Shown: positions 1 through 7,726 of the stretch, one piece after another | Numbering within the stretch: the first letter of the stretch is position 1 | Layout: the number at the start of each line of letters is the position of its first letter | Assembly (NCBI RefSeq): GCF_039529835.1 | Contig: NZ_CP154262.1 | Coordinates: 3,224,001-3,288,000 of the forward strand | Length of the DNA: 64,000 nt | Direction of reading: 5' to 3' | DNA from: Arthrobacter sp. TMP15 | GTDB lineage: Bacteria > Actinomycetota > Actinomycetes > Actinomycetales > Micrococcaceae | The notes under the pieces: model-generated | Database searches by the model: none | Seen by the model: the letters and a program-made list of their open reading frames with translations, nothing else | What the model was told of the DNA's origin: nothing | Translations under genes and position numbers: made by a program

Positions 1-469
1 GCTCAGCCGTGGCAAAGAACAAGATGCCAGCAACAATGCAGAACGGTGCGGTAATGGAGGGCAGTTTGAGGGGCTCGAGTAGGGCTGTGCGGAATACTCT
101 TTGAACCACCCATGTGACGGGCGCGCACGCAGCGCCTCCCAGAACCGCAGCAATGGCTCCAGGCACACCGCCACCGATGGCTGCGAAAGCTGCCGCGCCC
201 ACTAGCGCTCCACAAAAACCATGGTCCCCAGCACGCACCACTGCGGCCGGTGCCCGCATCAATGCCCCGCTCACGGTGGAAGCTGCGGCGCCCAGTATTG
301 CCAGCAGCGCCATCTGCCAGCTGGCCACGGCGAAGGCAGCAAGAATGAGCAGGCCCGGGAGTAATTGAGCCTGAAAGAAGATCTGCGAGAAACCACGCAG
401 AAGCGTACCGGCCGCTCCCCGGGACAGGGGTCCCCTCGATGGTCGGGCGGCTTGTTGAATATGTTCCAC
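1..469 (-). CDS. Urea transporter, N-terminal part (runs off window)
   Basis: This is an open frame from a GTG at 469 to the window edge, 156 codons with no stop, read directly from the complement. The translation is strongly hydrophobic, with alternating Ala/Gly-rich helices. It contains AGDHGFCGALVGAA near residues 80-95, which resembles the conserved GLYGFNxxLVG segment of the urea transporter family, and later LLEPLKLPSITAPF, like the proline-containing selectivity segment of that family. A family member is about 300 residues, so roughly half is present. An in-frame TAA lies just upstream (479-481), which leaves GTG 469 as the best start; the Shine-Dalgarno match is weak. It would move urea passively across the membrane. 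Family assignment is from motif memory and is moderately sure. Confidence 0.7.
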   Translation of the reverse strand, partial: MEHIQQAARPSRGPLSRGAAGTLLRGFSQIFFQAQLLPGLLILAAFAVASWQMALLAILGAAASTVSGALMRAPAAVVRAGDHGFCGALVGAAAFAAIGGGVPGAIAAVLGGAACAPVTWVVQRVFRTALLEPLKLPSITAPFCIVAGILFFATAE

Positions 470-620
470 ATCGAGACTTTACTCTCGGTTCTAAGTACTC
501 TGACACACGGCGCGCAGGTAAGTGGATTCGGTGCCAAATCTGCATTGAACACGTTCCCGAAGAACATGAAGACTTTGTCCAGAGCCACCAACACTTCCAC
601 GTCAACGGATCGCAGAGCCC

Positions 621-691
621 AAGGAAGCCGCCGGTTGCGGGTAAAGCCCCCCCGTTGACGGGGGGCTTTACCCGCAACCGGCGGCTTTTTT
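621..691 (+). terminator. Long perfect hairpin with T-run on the + strand
   Basis: A stem of about 28 bp (left arm 625-652, right arm 660-687, about 7 nt loop) is perfectly paired and extends to 32 pairs with G-U. The run of six T at 686-691 is on the + strand. On the minus strand, where cysN ends at 705, the hairpin is followed by little T. It may still stop the cysDN transcript before the urea transporter gene. Confidence 0.8.
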
Positions 692-704
692 CACACACGT
701 GGCG

Positions 705-2078
705 CTAGATACTGTAACGGTCGCGATCACCCGGGTGGTCTCTGACTAGTCCGGCCGCCAGGGTGTTCCCATCCTGCGGATCGATCACTAGGAACGCTCC
801 GGTCCGGCGGTGGCGGGCGTATGATTCCACAGGCAGCGGTGAAGCCAAACGAATTTGGGCGGTGCCAATGTCGTTTAGTTCCAGACCGGAAGCTCCTGCA
901 TACGCAAAAGACTCCAAATCCAGCTTGCCCGTCACCGCACGAACCAACCCCTGCACAGTTTTGCTGCCATGTTTGATCAGCACTTTGGCCCCCTCGCGCA
1001 GCGGTTTAGCGGACAGCCAGCACAGTTCGGCATAAACATCTTGGCTGACTTCCCCAAAGGTGCCGGTTGCTGCGATGACGTCTCCACGGGCAATGTCGAT
1101 CTCCTCGCTCAGACGCAACGACACTGACTGCGGCGCCACAGCCGTATCCAGCGCACGCCCGGCAAAGTCGATGCCCACCACCGAAGCGATGCGTCCCGAG
1201 GGCAGCACCGTAATTTCATCGCCCACGGATACCTCTCCGGAAGCTATCTGCCCGGCATAGGCGCGATAGTCGCGAAAGGAGGCTCCGGCGTCGTCCGCGT
1301 CAGCAAGCTCAGGCGCCAGTGCCCCCTGGGGACGGATCACTAGCTGAACCGGGAACCGGAACGGCTCAAGCCCACGCTCCAGTTCATCGGTCGTGGCCAG
1401 CGTTTCCAACAGATCAAGCAGGCTGTGACCGGTGTACCAAGGGGTGTGAGCGGAGCGCTGGACAACATTGTCACCCTCCAGCGCGGACACAGGGACCACC
1501 ACAACGTCAGTGAGCCCGATGTTGGCCGCAACTTCCTGAACATTGTTTTCAATGTCCCGGAATATGTTCTCACTGAAACCCACCAGATCGATTTTGTTCA
1601 CGGCCACCACCACATTGGGCACCCGCAGCAGGCGCAGCACCGAAAGGTGGCGCCGGGTCTGCTCAAGCACGCCTTTGCGCGCATCGATCAGTACGACGAC
1701 GGCATCCGCCGTCGAAGCGCCCGTCACCGTGTTCTTGGTGTACTGGATGTGTCCGGGGCAATCGGCAAGGATGAAGCTACGGCGGTCCGTGGCGAAGTAG
1801 CGGTAAGCCACATCGATGGTGATGCCCTGTTCGCGCTCGGCACGCAGGCCATCGGTGAGCAGAGCCAAGTCGATCTTCTGGGTGCTGCCATTTTCCCCAC
1901 CGAAACCGCGGGCCGCAGAGGTGCGGGTGACGGCGTCAAGGGTGTCTGCCAGGATGGCCTTGGAATCGTGGAGCAGGCGGCCCACCAACGTGGACTTGCC
2001 GTCATCGACGGAGCCCGCCGTGGCGAAGCGAAACAGAGTGGCTTGGGCCAGTGGTGTTTCGTTGATAGTTGCGCTCAT
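705..2078 (-). CDS. cysN: Sulfate adenylyltransferase subunit 1 (GTPase)
   Basis: 457 residues. This is the regulatory GTPase of ATP sulfurylase; with CysD it makes adenosine 5'-phosphosulfate (APS) from sulfate and ATP in the cytoplasm. The G1 loop GSVDDGKS sits at residues 22-29, followed by the DCPGH motif (about 106) and NKID (about 160). The rest matches the two beta-barrel domains of the EF-Tu-like family. There is no C-terminal CysC (APS kinase) fusion, as the protein ends soon after the last barrel. The start ATG at 2078 overlaps the cysD stop (TAATG), so the two are translationally coupled. It is the last gene of the minus-strand sulfate operon. Confidence 0.96.
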   Translation of the reverse strand: MSATINETPLAQATLFRFATAGSVDDGKSTLVGRLLHDSKAILADTLDAVTRTSAARGFGGENGSTQKIDLALLTDGLRAEREQGITIDVAYRYFATDRRSFILADCPGHIQYTKNTVTGASTADAVVVLIDARKGVLEQTRRHLSVLRLLRVPNVVVAVNKIDLVGFSENIFRDIENNVQEVAANIGLTDVVVVPVSALEGDNVVQRSAHTPWYTGHSLLDLLETLATTDELERGLEPFRFPVQLVIRPQGALAPELADADDAGASFRDYRAYAGQIASGEVSVGDEITVLPSGRIASVVGIDFAGRALDTAVAPQSVSLRLSEEIDIARGDVIAATGTFGEVSQDVYAELCWLSAKPLREGAKVLIKHGSKTVQGLVRAVTGKLDLESFAYAGASGLELNDIGTAQIRLASPLPVESYARHRRTGAFLVIDPQDGNTLAAGLVRDHPGDRDRYSI

Positions 2079-3016
2079 TAGAAGTAGCCATCTTTCTTGC
2101 GGTCTTCCATGGCTGCCTCGGAGATGCGGTCATCGGCCCGGGTGGCGCCACGTTCGGTCAGGGTTGAGGCGGCAACTTCGCGCACCACGTCGTGAACTGT
2201 GGCTGCCTTGGATGCCACAGCCCCAGTGCAGGACATGTCCCCCACCGTGCGGTAGCGCACTTGTTTGAGAACTACTTCCTCATCGGGGCGGGGTTGGGAG
2301 ACTTCACCCACGGCACGCCACATGCCGTCGCGTTCAAACACTTCACGCGCATGGGCGTAGTACAGCCCTGGCAGTTCTATATTTTCCCGCGCAATATAAC
2401 GCCAAATATCCAATTCGGTCCAGTTGCTGATCGGGAACGCGCGTACATGCTGGCCCACGGTGTAGCGGCCGTTATACAGGTTCCATAGTTCTGGCCTCTG
2501 ATTGCGCGGGTCCCACTGGCCAAACTCGTCACGCAAGGACAGGATGCGCTCCTTGGCACGTGCCTTATCCTCGTCACGTCGGCCCCCACCAAAGACGGCG
2601 TCAAATTTGTTCTTGGCTATGGCATCCAGCAACGGAACCGTCTGCAGCGGGTTACGCGTTCCGTCAGCGCGCTCACTCAGTTCGCCGCTGTCAATGAATT
2701 CCTGTACGGAGCCCACTTCCAGGCGTAAGCCCAGACGTTTCACCGTACGGTCACGGAACTCGATTACCTCGGGAAAGTTGTGCCCGGTATCCACATGCAA
2801 CACAGGGAAGGGCACTTTGCCCGGCCAAAAAGCCTTTGTAGCCAGGTGCAGCATCACCACGGAGTCTTTACCGCCGGAGAACAGCAGCGCCGGGCGCTCA
2901 AATTCGGCCACAACTTCGCGGATGATGTGGATGGCTTCAGATTCCAGCAGATCAAGGGAATTCAGCGCAGACTCGTTTAATGCGCTCAGGTCATTGTCAA
3001 TTATTTGAGTACTCAT
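2078..3016 (-). CDS. cysD: Sulfate adenylyltransferase subunit 2
   Basis: 312 residues from the ATG at 3016. This is the catalytic ATP sulfurylase subunit of the N-type ATP pyrophosphatase family, with the PP-loop SGGKDS at residues 47-52, LHVDTGHNFPE downstream and the GGGRRDEDKARAKER signature. It ends in KKDGYF, typical of CysD. An upstream in-frame start would add five residues, but ATG 3016 forms an ATGA overlap with the cysH stop, which fits the tight coupling through this operon. It forms the heterodimer with CysN encoded just downstream. Confidence 0.96.
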   Translation of the reverse strand: MSTQIIDNDLSALNESALNSLDLLESEAIHIIREVVAEFERPALLFSGGKDSVVMLHLATKAFWPGKVPFPVLHVDTGHNFPEVIEFRDRTVKRLGLRLEVGSVQEFIDSGELSERADGTRNPLQTVPLLDAIAKNKFDAVFGGGRRDEDKARAKERILSLRDEFGQWDPRNQRPELWNLYNGRYTVGQHVRAFPISNWTELDIWRYIARENIELPGLYYAHAREVFERDGMWRAVGEVSQPRPDEEVVLKQVRYRTVGDMSCTGAVASKAATVHDVVREVAASTLTERGATRADDRISEAAMEDRKKDGYF

Positions 3017-3762
3017 ACGTGTAGTCCGCATTCTGTTTTGGAGGTTCCGGCCCAGCGTCCACTTCTTGGATCGGCGCCGGGGGCCACTTTGTTGGTGCAG
3101 GGCGCGCAGCCGATGGATGGGTAACCCTGGCCCAACAATGGGTTCACCGGCAAAAGGTGCTCCTCGGAGTAACGAATCAATTCCTCATACGTCCAGGTGG
3201 CAACGGGATTCACCTTGATCAGGCCGTTCTTTTCATCCCATTCCACCAAGGGTGTGTTGGTTCGGGTGGGTGCCTCGTCGCGTCGCACGCCAGTGAACCA
3301 GAGCTCGTAACCTTGCAAGGACCGGGACAACGGCTCCACCTTACGCAGTGCACAGCATTGGGCAGGATCACGGGCGAAGAGGTCTTTGCCCAGTAGCGAG
3401 TCCTGCTCTGCCACGGTGTTTAGCGGCAGCACATCAACCACGTTCACACGCAAGTTCTCCGCCACCTCATTACGCGTCGCGTAGGTTTCCGGGAAGTGGT
3501 ATCCGGTGTCCAGAAACAGCACATCAACACCGGGGAGTTGCTCGGCCACCAAGGCCGGCAGGACGGCGTCGGCCATGGAACAGGCGACGGCGGCCGCACC
3601 CGTGGCGAAATTCGCCACCACCCAGCCAATGACGGCCTGTGCCGACGCATCCGCGCTTAGTTCCGCGGCACCGGCGGTGGCGAGCGCCCGTAGCTCAGTC
3701 TCGGAGCGAAGCTCCCTGGCTTTAGCGGATTTTTCTGACACGCTTGTGCTTGAAAAACTCAC
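3013..3762 (-). CDS. cysH: Adenylyl-sulfate (APS) reductase, CysH family
   Basis: 249 residues. It reduces activated sulfate to sulfite with thioredoxin. Two cysteine pairs, C136-C137 (QCCALRK) and C219/C222 (GCAPCT), are the ligands of the 4Fe-4S cluster that marks APS reductases rather than cluster-free PAPS reductases. The catalytic cysteine is C245 in the C-terminal ECGLH tail. With no cysC gene visible, this supports a direct APS route. The GTG start at 3762 overlaps the sir stop (GTGA), and the stop overlaps the cysD ATG. Substrate preference is inferred from the cysteines. Confidence 0.95.
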   Translation of the reverse strand: MSFSSTSVSEKSAKARELRSETELRALATAGAAELSADASAQAVIGWVVANFATGAAAVACSMADAVLPALVAEQLPGVDVLFLDTGYHFPETYATRNEVAENLRVNVVDVLPLNTVAEQDSLLGKDLFARDPAQCCALRKVEPLSRSLQGYELWFTGVRRDEAPTRTNTPLVEWDEKNGLIKVNPVATWTYEELIRYSEEHLLPVNPLLGQGYPSIGCAPCTNKVAPGADPRSGRWAGTSKTECGLHV

Positions 3763-5495
3763 GTCAGCAGCTCCTCATCTACTCTGTGGGCAAACTCGGC
3801 AAAAGTTTCATCAGCCAGACGGTGGGACGCATAGCTGCGAATGATCCGCTCCACGTAATCGGACAGCTCATCGACAGCCACCTTGAGCCCACGAACGGTG
3901 CGCCCCAGCCCAGCCTCTTCCCGGTCTCGTGAGGCCAGCCCACCACCAAGGTGAACCTGAAAACCACCTGTTGTGCCGCCGTCGTCCGTGGGAACAACAA
4001 TGCCCTTGAGCCCAATATCTGCTGTCTGAATCCGAGCACAGGAGTTGGGGCACCCGTTGATATTCAAGGTGATGGGCGCTCCCAGCACGCCCGCGTCAAC
4101 CAAATCCTTCATGCGCTCTTCCAGCTCTTCAATGACGTGGATGGCGGTGTCCTTGGTATTCACGATCGCCAGCTTGCAAAACTCAATGCCTGTGCAGGCC
4201 ATGGTGTTGCGGCGGAAAATTGAGGGCCTGGCTGACAATCCGAGAGCGTCCAGTTCGGCAATGACGGTTTCCACATTCGCTGTGTCTATGTCCAAAGCCA
4301 GAATTTTTTGATGCGGGGTAGTGCGCAACCTGTACGAACCCTGCACTTCCAACAAGTCCGCCAGGGCAACCAGGGTGTCCCCGGAGAGCCGACCCACCAA
4401 GGGGCTGGAGCCGATGAAGAACTTGCCATCCTTTTGTTCATGGACGCCCACATGGTCGCCGAAATCCTTGGCTTGCGGCGGAACAATGCCGTCCGGAAGT
4501 TTGCGGCCCAAGTATTCTTCTTCAAGGATTTGACGGAACTTTTCTACGCCCCAGTCTGCGATCAAGAACTTCATGCGGGCCTTGTTGCGCATCCGGCGGT
4601 AGCCATAGTCGCGGAAAACGCTGGTAACGGCTTCCCAAACTGCGGGCCCATCTTCCGGCGGCACAAATACGCCAGCCCGCTGGGCTAGCCGGGGTGCTGT
4701 TGAAAGTCCGCCGCCTACCCAGAGGTCGTAGCCGGGACCCAGCTCAGGGTGCAAAACACCCACAAAAGAGACATCGTTGATCTCGTGCACAGTGTCTTGG
4801 TTGGGGTGGCCGGTGATGGAGGTTTTGTACTTGCGGGGCAGGTTGGAGAATTCTGGGTTGCCGATGAAGCGTCGGTTGATTTCCTGGATGAAATCCGTCG
4901 GATCAAGGAGTTCCTCCTTGGCTATCCCAGCCACTGGCGAGCCCAGGATTACGCGGGGAACATCGCCGCAGGCTTCAGTAGTTGAAAGCCCAACGGCTTC
5001 CAGACGGCGCCAGATTTCAGGCACATTTTCCACTTCAACCCAGTGCAGCTGGATGTTCTGCCGGTTGGTCAAATCTGCAGTGCCCCGCGCAAAATCGCGG
5101 GAAAGTTGACCAATAACGCGTAGTTGTTCGGTGGTGAGGCGCCCGCCGTCGATCCTGACGCGCAGCATCAGGAACTTGTCCTCGAGCTCGTGCGGTTCAA
5201 GTGAGGCTGTCTTGCCGCCGTCGATCCCCTGTTTACGCTGCGTGTACAGTCCCCACCAGCGGAAGCGTCCGTGCAGGTCGTCATCAGTGATGGAATCAAA
5301 ACCTTGTTTGGAATAAATAGTCTCGATGCGGTGACGCACGGACAAACCGTCATCGTCCTGCTTCCATACCTCAACCGGGTTCATGGGAGCCTTGCCGTCC
5401 ACCTTCCACTGGCCGTGGGGCTTAGTGGCGGGACGTCTGCGGGTGGCGGGAGCATCGGCCGCGGCGCTCGCTCCGGCTAGAGCTGTCTGTGTCAT
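3759..5495 (-). CDS. sir: Assimilatory sulfite reductase (ferredoxin type), siroheme/4Fe-4S
   Basis: 578 residues from the ATG at 5495 (MTQTALAG). An ATG 13 codons upstream is possible but unlikely. It carries out the six-electron reduction of sulfite to sulfide. The siroheme-4Fe-4S ligands are C434 and C440 (ACTGIEFC) and C482 and C486 (GCPNSC), the arrangement of nitrite/sulfite reductase half-domains. The position ahead of cysH-cysD-cysN with overlapping codons argues for sulfite rather than nitrite as substrate. It is the first gene of the four-gene operon. No clear Shine-Dalgarno sequence precedes the start. The siroheme cofactor could come from SirB encoded upstream. Confidence 0.93.
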   Translation of the reverse strand: MTQTALAGASAAADAPATRRRPATKPHGQWKVDGKAPMNPVEVWKQDDDGLSVRHRIETIYSKQGFDSITDDDLHGRFRWWGLYTQRKQGIDGGKTASLEPHELEDKFLMLRVRIDGGRLTTEQLRVIGQLSRDFARGTADLTNRQNIQLHWVEVENVPEIWRRLEAVGLSTTEACGDVPRVILGSPVAGIAKEELLDPTDFIQEINRRFIGNPEFSNLPRKYKTSITGHPNQDTVHEINDVSFVGVLHPELGPGYDLWVGGGLSTAPRLAQRAGVFVPPEDGPAVWEAVTSVFRDYGYRRMRNKARMKFLIADWGVEKFRQILEEEYLGRKLPDGIVPPQAKDFGDHVGVHEQKDGKFFIGSSPLVGRLSGDTLVALADLLEVQGSYRLRTTPHQKILALDIDTANVETVIAELDALGLSARPSIFRRNTMACTGIEFCKLAIVNTKDTAIHVIEELEERMKDLVDAGVLGAPITLNINGCPNSCARIQTADIGLKGIVVPTDDGGTTGGFQVHLGGGLASRDREEAGLGRTVRGLKVAVDELSDYVERIIRSYASHRLADETFAEFAHRVDEELLT

Positions 5496-5602
5496 GGAAC
5501 GAGCGTAGATTGCCTCATGCCCGGCAACAATCACGAATGCAACGCGGCTTCACCTCGGGCAACAATTCGTCACACCGACCATTTTGGTGCTCAAGTATGC
5601 GC

Positions 5603-5655
5603 CGCTTCTGCGCGCCGTTGTTCGCCAACGTTGCGCCACAATGTTTGCTGCACAA
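5603..5655 (+). repeat. Intergenic palindromic repeat family, copy A (half copy)
   Basis: It shares the segments TTCTGCGCG, GTTGTTCGC and TGCGCC-CAATGTTTG, in the same order and orientation, with the copy at 6585-6660. It lacks the long complementary right arm. It lies just downstream of the DUF559-type gene at 5665. Confidence 0.6.
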
Positions 5656-5664
5656 GATCCGAGG

Positions 5665-6486
5665 TTAACGACGCGCTGAAGCGATGGTTGCCAAGGCTTG
5701 TTCCACCCACTGGAGCATAATCTCGGGGCGATAAAGCACAATGGCTGCCGGAATTCGAAGCCGCCAGACGCCATTGAGCACGTACATGGTGTCCCGCCGA
5801 AGGTCCTCAACCCATCCTTCTGGCGTGTTGTGGTACTTCTGTCCGTCCACTTCGATGCCGAGCACCCCATCCACAAGCAGGTCCAGATGTCCAGCATTTT
5901 TGATGTAGGCCTGAACCTGGACCGTGTACCCAGCATTCCTGAGCTGGTAACGTCCACACGTTTCAGCAATGGACATTGATTGCATATCAATCATGTCCAC
6001 AATCCGGCGCGCACGTGCATCTTTTCTCTTGGTGAAGACCCGCCGATACTGGGCCATGGTGCACTTCTTGAGCACCACCGCGGACTCTAAAATGCAGAGC
6101 GCCTCCATATCGGAGCTGCACTGAAGACAATGACGAAGGCAGTCCCAAAATGTAGCCCTGCCGCGAACCCGGTGCACAACACAACCCGCCACTGCCCTCC
6201 CATGAGATGTCGCCACGTGTGGTTGGGACGGACTGTGCAGAACCCACAATTTCATGCGCTCAGCCCGGCTAAGACAGTCAAGGGTGGCTAAACTCTGAGC
6301 CAAGTGCATATCGAAAGCGTCCGCACCTGGCAAGGAATAGACCCCTCGCCCACTGCGGCTTACCGAGCCGGAGGCGACGGCCTGCTGGAGCGCCCACGCA
6401 GTCACACCACCGTCCAAAAGTGCTTTCCTCGGGGCGGTCTTCCCCAGTAATGTCAATACCGTTTCAACTGACTTCTTTTGATTCAT
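5665..6486 (-). CDS. DUF559-type protein: AbiEi-like N-terminus plus Vsr-like nuclease fold
   Basis: 273 residues from the ATG at 6486; the frame stays open further upstream into a palindromic repeat, so the start is uncertain. The first 50 residues resemble the winged-helix 'AbiEi-like' domain common in actinobacteria (start of helix at ALLDGGV, then GRGVYSLP). Residues 175-273 match the DUF559/Vsr endonuclease-like core: an acidic residue in the SIAET helix, AGHLDLLVDG, then GIEVDGQKYH (210-219) and DLRRD. These are the acidic positions expected of a PD-(D/E)xK-type nuclease. Real substrates of this family are unknown. It separates sir from sirB and is flanked on both sides by copies of one palindromic repeat. 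Confidence 0.7.
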   Translation of the reverse strand: MNQKKSVETVLTLLGKTAPRKALLDGGVTAWALQQAVASGSVSRSGRGVYSLPGADAFDMHLAQSLATLDCLSRAERMKLWVLHSPSQPHVATSHGRAVAGCVVHRVRGRATFWDCLRHCLQCSSDMEALCILESAVVLKKCTMAQYRRVFTKRKDARARRIVDMIDMQSMSIAETCGRYQLRNAGYTVQVQAYIKNAGHLDLLVDGVLGIEVDGQKYHNTPEGWVEDLRRDTMYVLNGVWRLRIPAAIVLYRPEIMLQWVEQALATIASARR

Positions 6487-6584
6487 CAACCCAGCATGCG
6501 CCCACAGCTCTAAGCGCAGGAGCCCAAAGTTGAGAATGTGGATGACCTGCTGAGGAGCCCGTGCTGTGGAGGAGTAAACGCACA

Positions 6585-6660
6585 TCGATTCTGCGCGTTG
6601 TTCGCTGCGAATACTGCGCCGCAATGTTTGTGGCGCAGTATTCGCAGCGAACCACGCGCG
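6585..6660 (+). repeat. Intergenic palindromic repeat family, copy B (full palindrome)
   Basis: This is an inverted repeat with 28-base arms (6593-6620 and 6632-6659), 27 of 28 positions paired, and an 11-base loop. It is too long and lacks the T-run needed for an ordinary terminator. The left half matches copy A at 5603-5655, and a related pair of hairpins is at 59146-59222. It lies between the sirB stop and the DUF559-type gene. Confidence 0.75.
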
Positions 6661-6676
6661 GAAGAGGTGCTCGGGG

Positions 6677-7363
6677 CTAGTCCGCCCGGGACACAGCCGC
6701 GTCAAAATGTTCCAGAGCAAGTTCTGCCACCAGGCTAGAGGGCAATAGCGGCGGCGCCACGAGGTCAGCGCCGGCGCTGGCAAGCTGATCATGAAAATGT
6801 CCCGGCGCCAATAAGTAGGAGGCTACAGCAACCCCGCCAACCCCCTCAGATCGCAGCTGTGCCACGGCATCATGAACAGAAGGCTCCGCCCCAGCCCCGT
6901 ACCCGGGAAGAATCCGTTGGGGGCGCCGCACAGCTAAATCGGCGGCAAGCACCTCAATTTTTTCAGCCGCCTCTGGGCGTGAGGACCCCGCCGCCGCCAG
7001 CACTATGCCCCAATCTTCCGGCAGTGTCCCCAGACGCTCATCGAGCAGCTTTGCCAATCTTGGATCCGGTCCAAGTGGTGCAGCGGCAACCGTGTTGGCG
7101 CGGGCAGCAACAGCCTCGGCAATATCTACTTGAATGTGGAATCCCACTGTCAGTAACAATGGAACCACCACGGCCCGGATCCCAGGTGCTAGGCCTGACA
7201 ACACATCTGGAAGGGCAGGTTTCTGGACGTCGACGTAGGCTTCCATGACGCAAAGTTCGGGACGCAAAGCAGCAATCTCGTCCCGCACCTGATTGATGCG
7301 TGCCTGGCCCTGTGCATTGTTGGTGCCGTGGGCACAGGCAATCATGAGCGTCTGTAGCGGCAT
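6677..7363 (-). CDS. sirB: Sirohydrochlorin ferrochelatase (CbiX/SirB family)
   Basis: 228 residues from the ATG at 7363, which has AAAGGA nine bases upstream; other in-frame starts upstream are poorer. It inserts iron into sirohydrochlorin to give siroheme, the cofactor of the sulfite reductase encoded downstream. Two tandem CbiX-like halves are seen: the first begins MIACAHGT with the metal-binding histidine and VGFH near residue 87, the second begins at VLAAAGSS with APGHFHDQL later. A cobaltochelatase role in B12 synthesis is possible in this family, but proximity to sir favours siroheme. Confidence 0.85.
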   Translation of the reverse strand: MPLQTLMIACAHGTNNAQGQARINQVRDEIAALRPELCVMEAYVDVQKPALPDVLSGLAPGIRAVVVPLLLTVGFHIQVDIAEAVAARANTVAAAPLGPDPRLAKLLDERLGTLPEDWGIVLAAAGSSRPEAAEKIEVLAADLAVRRPQRILPGYGAGAEPSVHDAVAQLRSEGVGGVAVASYLLAPGHFHDQLASAGADLVAPPLLPSSLVAELALEHFDAAVSRAD

Positions 7364-7726
7364 GGTCAGCATCCTTTTTCGATGACTCGGTTGACTCGTT
7401 GCTGCCAATGTACGGCACAAGATACTCAAAGCCATGATTACTTTGCGCCAGAAGTCGGCCTGAATTTTTAGAGAATTGCTGATCCCGATAGCTGAACCGA
7501 TTGCGCTTTACTCCGGTGGAAGGCCCCAAGAAGAATAGCAACTGACCGGACAGAATCTGGAGCCCAAAAGGAGCCCACCTGCCACGATCACAAGAAACAT
7601 GACACTGGCCATGGCGGCTGTTGCCGCTGTAATCTCATTGCAAGCGGTGTCCTTGTTTCCGCGTCCTGCTTGACGATTACTGCTTGGCGCTTACTGTTGG
7701 GGCACAACGTATAGGAGGGCCATGTA
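7364..7726. other. Divergent intergenic region between sirB and ndh (363 bp)
   Basis: No convincing gene. It holds the leader of sirB and the promoter of ndh. A 14-bp tandem near-repeat TGCTTG-N-G-N-TTAC occurs at 7667-7694. Confidence 0.5.
7670..7697 (+). promoter_or_regulatory. Candidate sigma-70-type promoter for ndh
   Basis: TTGACG (7670-7675) and TACTGT (7692-7697) are separated by 16 bp, about 30 bp ahead of the ndh start. Strong Shine-Dalgarno TAGGAGGG follows at about 7711-7718. Assigned by eye. Confidence 0.4.

Noticed and set aside
271-600. Minus frame of 109 codons, beginning MEVLVALDKVFMFFGNVF
   Set aside because: The first part looks protein-like, but it overlaps the urea transporter start in another frame and turns into Pro/Arg-rich sequence; no family was recognised.
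3-698. Long minus frame of 231 codons over the urea transporter region
   Set aside because: It is out of frame with the hydrophobic transporter frame (1-469), runs through the terminator hairpin and is Arg/Ser/Gly-rich without recognisable motifs.
7508-7612. Tiny minus frame encoding a 34-residue hydrophobic peptide
   Set aside because: It has a plausible membrane helix but no ribosome-binding site and no known homologue; it may be chance in the divergent region.
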